A stretch of 10,565 nucleotides of DNA from SAR202 cluster bacterium (GTDB lineage Bacteria > Chloroflexota > Dehalococcoidia > Lucifugimonadales > UBA3495), in the NCBI GenBank assembly GCA_009392095.1, contig VFHF01000249.1, positions 1-10,565 of the forward strand. Direction: 5' to 3'. Shown here piece by piece: positions 5,572 through 10,565 of this stretch (position 1 is the stretch's first letter; the number at the start of each line of letters is the position of its first letter). The translations under genes were made by a program, and so were the position numbers. The notes below the pieces were generated by a model. That model was not told the origin of the DNA and did not search any database. It saw nothing but the letters and a program-made list of their open reading frames with translations.

Positions 5572-6300
5572 GTGATACCCAACAAGACCGACACCGTTAT
5601 TTTCGACTTGGACGGGACTTTGGTGGATAGTCAACCGGCCGCATTGGGGGCCACCATCGAGGCGTTGTCTCAGTTCGGCGTCCAGGTGACGGCCGCCGAG
5701 CTGAGAGAGGTGTTCGGCGGGGGCGCCCGCAAGTTGATGGGCCATTTTTTGGAGCGGGACCTGGGCGCTGGCCAAGCAGACCAGGCCCTGGAATCTGCGG
5801 TCCGGTTGAGGGCGGGGTTGCAGTTGGAGCTCATCAGCGAAACACTCTTGTTGCCCGGCGTGAAAGAGTTAATGGTGTCGTTAAAGGACAGGAAGTACAA
5901 GTTAGCCGTGGCCACGATGAGCAGCCGGGCAGTGGTCGACAGCGTGCTGGAATTTCACGGCATCGGGCCGTATTTTGACGTTGTCTTGACGATAGATGAC
6001 GTGACCAAAGGTAAGCCAGACCCAGAGATCCTGGTCAAGGTAGTTGACTGTCTGGGCGGCCAGGTCGACTGCTCTCTATACGTCGGCGATTCTAGCCACG
6101 ACTTAGAGGCGGCGCTTAACCTGGGGATGCCGTTCCTGTTGGTTGATTCCGGTCTCTACGTGAGAGGAGAGGCCAGAAAAAAGCTGCACGCCGCCGCTGA
6201 GCACAATGGTCTTCCGATCGTTGGGATAGGGGAGCTTTTGGACATCGCGGAGATCGTTCAGCGTCACCACCTTTCTTCTCCTGAGACGCCGATTGCCTAA
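5572..6300 (+). CDS. HAD superfamily hydrolase, phosphoglycolate phosphatase/beta-phosphoglucomutase-like
   Basis: This 242-residue protein has all four HAD motifs. Motif I is FDLDGTLVDS (11-20), with nucleophile D12 and acid/base D14. Motif II lies in LAVATMSS (111-118), with T115. Motif III is K148 in TKGKPDP, and motif IV is YVGDSSHD (170-177). The helical cap between residues 20 and 95 places it in subfamily I with Gph-like phosphatases. Likely activity is cytoplasmic phosphate-ester hydrolysis; the substrate is not readable. It starts with GTG at 5572, the only usable start after an in-frame TGA at 5560-5562; GGAG lies 12 bases upstream, a loose fit. Leucine codons are TTG or TTA in 18 of 35 cases, unlike the CTG-rich LLM 3 gene (5 TTG, no TTA, of 30). 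The gene overlaps the convergent dehydrogenase by four bases. Confidence 0.9.
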   Translation: MIPNKTDTVIFDLDGTLVDSQPAALGATIEALSQFGVQVTAAELREVFGGGARKLMGHFLERDLGAGQADQALESAVRLRAGLQLELISETLLLPGVKELMVSLKDRKYKLAVATMSSRAVVDSVLEFHGIGPYFDVVLTIDDVTKGKPDPEILVKVVDCLGGQVDCSLYVGDSSHDLEAALNLGMPFLLVDSGLYVRGEARKKLHAAAEHNGLPIVGIGELLDIAEIVQRHHLSSPETPIA

Positions 6301-7379
6301 TCGAACATCATCACGCTACGCGCAACCGCCCCTTCTTTCATGTACCCGAAGGCTTCGTTGATGTCTTCCAGCTTTAGGCGTTTGGTGACCAGTTCGTCCA
6401 GCTTGAGGCGGCCCTGCAGGTAGAAATCTATGTAGCGGGGCATGTCCACTCGGAAGTGGTTGGAGCCCATGCTGCTTCCCTGGATGCGGCGCTCCCGTAG
6501 GAAGGCAGAGCCGTCCAGCTCGATCTTGGTGCCCTGGGGAATCATGCCGATGATTGTGGCGGTGCCACCGGCACGCAACAACTCGAAGGACAGCTCAGCC
6601 GTTTCCTTCTTGCCGATGGCCTCGAAGGAATAGTCCACGCCACCGCCGGTTATGTCCTTGACCCGCTTCTCAACGTCGCCGCTGGACGCGTCAATCACCT
6701 CGGTGGCCCCGAACTCGCGGGCCAGCGTCAGCTTGTCCTCCACTGCGTCGATGGCGATGATGCGCAGGGCTCCGCCCAACCGGGCGCCCTGGATGGCGTT
6801 CAGCCCCACACCGCCGCAGCCGATGACCGCCACGGTGCTGCCGGGCTCCACCTTGGCGGTGTTCATTGCCGCGCCCAGGCCCGTGGTCGCGCCGCAGCCG
6901 ATGAGGGCCATCTGCTCGAAACCAATGTTCTGCTCGATCTTCACCAGTGAATTCTCGTGCACCAGCATCATTTCGGCGTAGGCGCCCAGGTTGGCGAACT
7001 GGGTTACGGGCTTACCGCCCTGGCTCAGGCGCGGCGTCTCGTCTGGCCCGCGGACCAATCCGGTCCGTGAGCAGAGCACTGGCCGGCCGGTGGTGCAGCG
7101 CTCGCATTGGCCGCAGAATACCGACAGACAGCAGATAACCCGGTCGCCGGGCGAAACGTAGTCGACCTGGCTGCCCACGGATTCCACCGTTCCCGCGGCT
7201 TCATGTCCCAGCAGCACCGGCATGGTAGTGGTGTAGAGACCCTCCACGAAATGGAGGTCGCTGTGACAAACGCCCGACGCCCGGGTGCGCACCAGCACTT
7301 CTCGGGGTCCGGGAGAGGCGATGTCCACCTCTTCGATCTGCAACGGTTGGTTCACTTCGTGCAACACGGCTGCTTTCAT
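6297..7379 (-). CDS. Zinc-dependent alcohol dehydrogenase (MDR family, class III-like), NAD-linked
   Basis: This 360-residue medium-chain dehydrogenase carries the catalytic zinc ligands C38 (GVCHSD), H59-E60 (GHEAAG) and C162 (IGCGATTG). The four structural zinc cysteines are C89, C92, C95 and C103. The Rossmann loop is VIGCGGVG (185-192), with D211 at the end of the second strand, which favours NAD over NADP. The sequence is nearest to the class III/AdhC-type branch, which includes formaldehyde and longer-chain alcohol dehydrogenases; the exact substrate is not certain. AGGAG (7389-7393) precedes the ATG by nine bases. The gene lies 71 bases downstream of the acetyltransferase gene and may be the last gene of the minus-strand unit. 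It shares its stop with the end of the HAD gene, leaving no space for a terminator between the two. Confidence 0.93.
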   Translation of the reverse strand: MKAAVLHEVNQPLQIEEVDIASPGPREVLVRTRASGVCHSDLHFVEGLYTTTMPVLLGHEAAGTVESVGSQVDYVSPGDRVICCLSVFCGQCERCTTGRPVLCSRTGLVRGPDETPRLSQGGKPVTQFANLGAYAEMMLVHENSLVKIEQNIGFEQMALIGCGATTGLGAAMNTAKVEPGSTVAVIGCGGVGLNAIQGARLGGALRIIAIDAVEDKLTLAREFGATEVIDASSGDVEKRVKDITGGGVDYSFEAIGKKETAELSFELLRAGGTATIIGMIPQGTKIELDGSAFLRERRIQGSSMGSNHFRVDMPRYIDFYLQGRLKLDELVTKRLKLEDINEAFGYMKEGAVARSVMMFD

Positions 7380-7410
7380 GGCCAGTTACTCCTTAGGGTC
7401 TCTTAAGTCC

Positions 7411-7440
7411 GTCAGGTTATGATTAGGCTGACATAATACC
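7411..7440 (-). promoter_or_regulatory. Small inverted repeat and AT-rich box before the dehydrogenase gene
   Basis: GTCAG (7411-7415) and CTGAC (7428-7432) form one symmetry, and TTATG (7417-7421) with CATAA (7432-7436) another, both within the 71-base gap between the acetyltransferase and dehydrogenase genes. Read on the minus strand it contains TATTAT (7433-7438), which could be a -10 box. No convincing -35 sequence sits upstream. It could be an operator or internal promoter, or chance symmetry in an AT-rich patch. Confidence 0.25.
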
Positions 7441-7450
7441 CGGATTGGCG

Positions 7451-7945
7451 TCAGGTGGCGAACCACGTCTGGTCGGCGAGCACGACCGAGGTCTCGATCT
7501 GGCGGTCAGGCACGGTCCAGTACTTCCGGAGCAGGACTTCTTTCTGTTGGGGCGGAACCACTTGGAAACCGTGGCGCTCGTAGAACCGCACCGCCCAAAC
7601 CGCGTCGGCCCATGTCCCAATCAACACTGGCTGGGTCGCCTCGTCCATGATTCTCGCCAGTAGTGTTCCGCCGATGCCTTGGCCCCGTTGCTCAGTACGG
7701 ACGTAGGCGTGGCGTATCAGGGTCACTTCTTGGATGTCCTGGGTGCCCATCACACCGGCCAACTCACCGTCTTGTTCGTAGCCCAGAAACACCACCCCGG
7801 CCGAGATCTCTTCCCGCAACTCTTCTCTGGGCATGTAAGGCTCATTCCAACGGTCGGGCGGAATGATTCCCCGGTACGCTTGGGCGGCGTCGTTGATGAT
7901 CTCGTATATGGCTTCAAAGTCGGCGTCAACGCATTCTCGGATCAT
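7451..7945 (-). CDS. GNAT family N-acetyltransferase
   Basis: This 164-residue protein has the GNAT acetyl-CoA motif RTEQRGQGIGGTLL (83-96), with the pyrophosphate loop R-G-Q-G-I-G at 87-92. The last helix-strand part, AVRFYERHGFQVV (118-130), has Y122 in the place of the general acid tyrosine. The N-terminal half (MIRECVDADFEAIYEIIND) is the typical first strand and helix. Acetyl transfer to an amine is likely; the acceptor is unknown. AAGGGA (7952-7957, minus strand) lies six bases before the ATG. The gene starts 22 bases after the tldE stop, so it is very likely on the same message, but no known functional link to TldD/TldE is claimed. Confidence 0.9.
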   Translation of the reverse strand: MIRECVDADFEAIYEIINDAAQAYRGIIPPDRWNEPYMPREELREEISAGVVFLGYEQDGELAGVMGTQDIQEVTLIRHAYVRTEQRGQGIGGTLLARIMDEATQPVLIGTWADAVWAVRFYERHGFQVVPPQQKEVLLRKYWTVPDRQIETSVVLADQTWFAT

Positions 7946-7967
7946 GGCTTGTCCCTTTGTCTGACGG

Positions 7968-9299
7968 CTAAACAGTCACGCCGGTGAAATTGAAACTACT
8001 TAGTTTAAGGGCTGGCACTCGAGTGGCGAAACCTACCTCGTTAAGCACTAGTTTGGACTCGCTGCCGACGAGTTCGACGCTGCCCAATGCTTCCACGTAG
8101 GACTGGGTGAACCGCAGGTCCTTCACCGGGTGGGTGATCTGGCCGTTCTCGATCATGAACGTACCGTCCCTGGTCATACCCGTCATGACGCAACCATTGG
8201 AGTGTGCCAGACGGGTGTAGAAGAACCGGGTAACGTAGAGGCCTCGCTCGGTGGATCCGATAAGCTCTTGGAGCGATGAGTCTCCTTCCCGCATGAACAG
8301 GTTGCTGGCGATGGGCCCCCCGGAGAAATAGGCTTGGTGACCGGTGGAAACGGCGCCATCTTTCCCAGCCGTGTAGGAGTTGTGCACCGGAGTGTTAACC
8401 ACCCCCCTGGTGATGATGTCGACCCGGCGGCGAGGCATGCCCTCGGCGTCGAAGGGGACCGGCCAGCCTAGGGGAGACGAGCCCTCGTCCCAAACCGTTA
8501 CATTGGGGCTCATGGCTTGGGTGCCGATGAGGTCGTTCATCCAGCTACGCCCCTCCTGGACCGCCTGGGCGCCCATGCCGTAGAGGCTGAGGGCTTCTAG
8601 GATGTCGTCCACGGCGTAGGTGTCCAGCACCACGGGATAGCGCCCCGGCTCGACGGCCACCGGGTCCCGTCCGTCCACCGCTTTGGAGACGGCCTCCCTG
8701 CCCAGCGCCTCGGTGTCCATGTCCGAGAGACGCCATCCGCCTCCCTTGGCCCAGCCGGCAGAGGTGCTGCTCATGGTATTGATTATCAGTCCTGCAAAGG
8801 TCCCAGAGTGGTAGGCCCTCGCGCCTCGGCTACTAACCACGGCGATCGCGTGCACCCCGGTGCGGCAGGCGCCGGAAACGTTCAGAGCGTGTTCTTTCCC
8901 TTGCAGGCAGATGCCCTGGACAATCGACGCCCTAGTCTCGGGGCTGCAGAAGGCTGTGGCCTCGTCCCAACTGGCGACATTGACCGCCGAGGACGGCTCG
9001 GGCAGGCCGATGAGTGCTGGGTCTTCAGGCATCAACAGGGCGTTCTGATGGGCTGATTCGACCGCTTTTTGGACTCCGGAGTCACTCAGGTCGTTAGTGG
9101 TAGCCCGGCCGAGGCGTTTCCCGGCCACCGAGCGGATGTTCAAAGTGATGTCACTATGGGCCACGTTCTGGTGGATGGCCCCGCCCGCGAACCGGGAGAG
9201 GCCCAGGTCCTGGGCGCTGAGGTAGATGTCGGTCTCCTCTGCCTTGGAATAGGCCAAGGCTTTCTCCAACAGGGCCAGGGCGGACTTTTCTCCGATCAT
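7968..9299 (-). CDS. tldE: TldE/PmbA subunit of the TldD/TldE metalloprotease
   Basis: This 443-residue protein has the length and three-part build of the PmbA/TldE family. An N-terminal domain covers about 1-100 (includes RSVAGKRLGRATTNDLS, 56-72), a middle part about 115-215, and a C-terminal domain starts around YPVVLDTYAVDDILEALS (221-238). The HExxxH motif is absent, as expected for TldE, which is the non-metal partner of TldD. The end has the expected RDGTFMIENGQITHPV-like segment near 375-391. In E. coli the heterodimer cleaves unfolded peptides and is needed for microcin B17 maturation and CcdA breakdown. The start ATG overlaps the tldD stop in ATGA (9296-9299), implying coupled translation and paired amounts. 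Which peptides are the targets here cannot be seen. Confidence 0.92.
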   Translation of the reverse strand: MIGEKSALALLEKALAYSKAEETDIYLSAQDLGLSRFAGGAIHQNVAHSDITLNIRSVAGKRLGRATTNDLSDSGVQKAVESAHQNALLMPEDPALIGLPEPSSAVNVASWDEATAFCSPETRASIVQGICLQGKEHALNVSGACRTGVHAIAVVSSRGARAYHSGTFAGLIINTMSSTSAGWAKGGGWRLSDMDTEALGREAVSKAVDGRDPVAVEPGRYPVVLDTYAVDDILEALSLYGMGAQAVQEGRSWMNDLIGTQAMSPNVTVWDEGSSPLGWPVPFDAEGMPRRRVDIITRGVVNTPVHNSYTAGKDGAVSTGHQAYFSGGPIASNLFMREGDSSLQELIGSTERGLYVTRFFYTRLAHSNGCVMTGMTRDGTFMIENGQITHPVKDLRFTQSYVEALGSVELVGSESKLVLNEVGFATRVPALKLSSFNFTGVTV

Positions 9300-10565
9300 T
9301 GCATCACCCCGACCTGGATGTTCCTAAACCGCGCCGGCGCCGCGCCGTGGCCGGTGTGGCCCAATTGGCCGGGTTGGCCTTTGCCGCAGTTTGGGATCCC
9401 CCACATGGTCCATTGGTCCCGGTTGCAGACCGCGTCACAGGAATTCCAAAACTCCGGTGTGATGCCGGTGTAGGTGCAGTTACGCAGCAGTTTCCCCAAT
9501 TTGCCTTTCTTGATCTCGTAGCCCGTTTCCGTGCCGAACTGGAAATTATAACGCCGGTCGTCGATGGACCATGACCGGTTCATCTCCATAAGGATGCCGT
9601 CGTCGGTGTCGGCGATGAGGTCCTCCAAGTTCCAATGTCCTGCCTCCAGGCTCACATTGTTCATCCGGATCAACGGTATGCGGTTCCAAGACGCCGCCCG
9701 CATGGAACCATTGGAAGGCAGGTCCAGCCCGGAGGCGGTCTCCCGGGACATCAGGTAGCCAACGAACCGCCCATCTTGGACCACCGGCGTCGACTGTGCC
9801 GGCACGCCCTCGTCGTCCCAGCCATAGGACCCCAGGCCTGGCAGCCGGATGCTGTCGGCGGTGATATTTACCTGCTCCGAACCATATTGGAAGTTGTTCA
9901 GCTTGTCGGTCGTAAGGAACGAAGTACCCGCGTAGGCGGCTTCTGATCCAAGGACGCGGTCCAGCTCGATGGCGTGCCCGCAGGACTCGTGTATCTGCAG
10001 TCCCAGCTGAGAAGCGCCGACGATCAATGTTGTGAGGCCGGACGGGCAGTGCTCCGCGGACAACAGTTCCACCGCCTCTGTGGCGGTGCGTTCGGCGTTG
10101 CCCGGCAGGTCCATGGCGGCCACGAACTCCCAGCCGGAACAGCCCTGCTGCCGCATGGATTGTGGGTAGGACCGCCGCTGAACTTCGCCGCTGCCCCTGG
10201 CGGTGGCCATGATGCCGCCGCCGGCCTCGTAGATGGTCTGTTCAACGAGTGCGCCGTCGCTGTTGGCGAAGGTTTTATGCTCTTTGATGAATATCAGGTT
10301 GCCCATTCTGGCCGATATGCCTTTGACCGAACCCATACGCTGGTCGGCTTCCAATAGCAGCCCCAACTTGTCTTCCGCTGAGATGGAGAAAGGGTCGGTC
10401 TGGATGGGCGTGATATACACGCCCTGGCTGGTCACCGGCGGCCCTAGAGATACGGGCCCGTTGCTGGACCCCGATGAAGCTTTGGCGATCTCCACCGCCA
10501 AGTCGGTGATACGGTCCACCTCAGATGGGGAGACGATATTGGTTGAGGCGAAGCCCCATGAGCCG
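9296..10565 (-). CDS. tldD: TldD zinc metalloprotease subunit (N-terminus beyond the right edge)
   Basis: The reading frame is open from the right edge for 422 residues and then stops at TGA. The metal site is visible as HESCGH (HExxxH, bases 9974-9991), with the distal Cys in PNCGKGQPGQ at 9386-9388, the three-ligand pattern known from E. coli TldD. The C-terminal tail GAAPARFRNIQVGVMQ is also typical. The first residues at the edge, GSWGFASTN, are a conserved internal TldD motif. Together with the usual length of about 470-480 residues, this means 50-60 residues are missing. A GTG at 10517-10519 is an internal valine codon and should not be used as a start. The enzyme is the catalytic half of a soluble complex with TldE, which follows directly. 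Confidence 0.93.
   Translation of the reverse strand, partial: GSWGFASTNIVSPSEVDRITDLAVEIAKASSGSSNGPVSLGPPVTSQGVYITPIQTDPFSISAEDKLGLLLEADQRMGSVKGISARMGNLIFIKEHKTFANSDGALVEQTIYEAGGGIMATARGSGEVQRRSYPQSMRQQGCSGWEFVAAMDLPGNAERTATEAVELLSAEHCPSGLTTLIVGASQLGLQIHESCGHAIELDRVLGSEAAYAGTSFLTTDKLNNFQYGSEQVNITADSIRLPGLGSYGWDDEGVPAQSTPVVQDGRFVGYLMSRETASGLDLPSNGSMRAASWNRIPLIRMNNVSLEAGHWNLEDLIADTDDGILMEMNRSWSIDDRRYNFQFGTETGYEIKKGKLGKLLRNCTYTGITPEFWNSCDAVCNRDQWTMWGIPNCGKGQPGQLGHTGHGAAPARFRNIQVGVMQ

Noticed and set aside
9974..10357. 127-codon plus-strand frame opposite tldD
   Set aside because: It is the antisense of conserved TldD sequence, including the HExxxH region, and has no motif of its own.
1..10565. 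tRNA, rRNA or CRISPR array
   Set aside because: No cloverleaf, ribosomal RNA core sequence or regularly spaced direct repeat was seen by reading. A covariance-model scan was not possible.

Overview
The window is a gene-dense bacterial segment that looks roughly 60% G+C by eye. It carries ten complete or nearly complete protein genes plus the tail of one gene cut by the left edge. No RNA genes, insertion sequences or CRISPR arrays were seen. Three luciferase-like flavin/F420 oxidoreductases, a PaaI-type thioesterase, a peptidyl-hydroxyglycine lyase-like propeller, TldD/TldE and a zinc alcohol dehydrogenase occur together, with GTG/TTG starts and degenerate palindromic repeats between genes. 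This fits an uncultured Chloroflexota lineage such as SAR202 (Dehalococcoidia-related), known for large families of flavin monooxygenase paralogs. The assignment is an inference from gene content and was not tested.

Layout. Bases 1-87 hold the last 28 codons of an unknown gene. A six-bladed NHL propeller (151-1038) follows on the plus strand. After a 207-base gap containing a degenerate inverted-repeat element comes a tight set: LLM oxidoreductase 1 (1246-2259), a 95-residue membrane protein (2292-2579) and LLM oxidoreductase 2 (2619-3515). The 327-base stretch 3516-3842 has no gene and holds remnants of at least two palindromic repeat families. Next come a PaaI-like thioesterase (3843-4298) and a LuxA-like LLM oxidoreductase 3 (4334-5377), then a 194-base gap and a HAD phosphatase-like gene (5572-6300).

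The right part runs on the minus strand and meets the HAD gene tail to tail with a 4-base overlap. Read in its own direction it is tldD (cut by the right edge), tldE (ATGA overlap), a GNAT acetyltransferase and a zinc-dependent alcohol dehydrogenase, a likely co-transcribed unit.

How the genes may work together. The plus-strand genes suggest oxidation of organic substrates by flavin or F420 chemistry. The thioesterase could release acids from CoA esters, and the convergent alcohol dehydrogenase could interconvert alcohols and aldehydes. TldD and TldE should form a two-subunit metalloprotease, with only TldD carrying the metal site. No substrate can be read from the sequence, and no flavin reductase, F420 biosynthesis gene, bioluminescence operon or RiPP precursor is visible. 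The clearest points for follow-up are the residue-by-residue register between LLM 3 and LuxA with Tyr in place of the catalytic His44, the repeat remnants between genes, and the unusual leucine codon use of the HAD gene.
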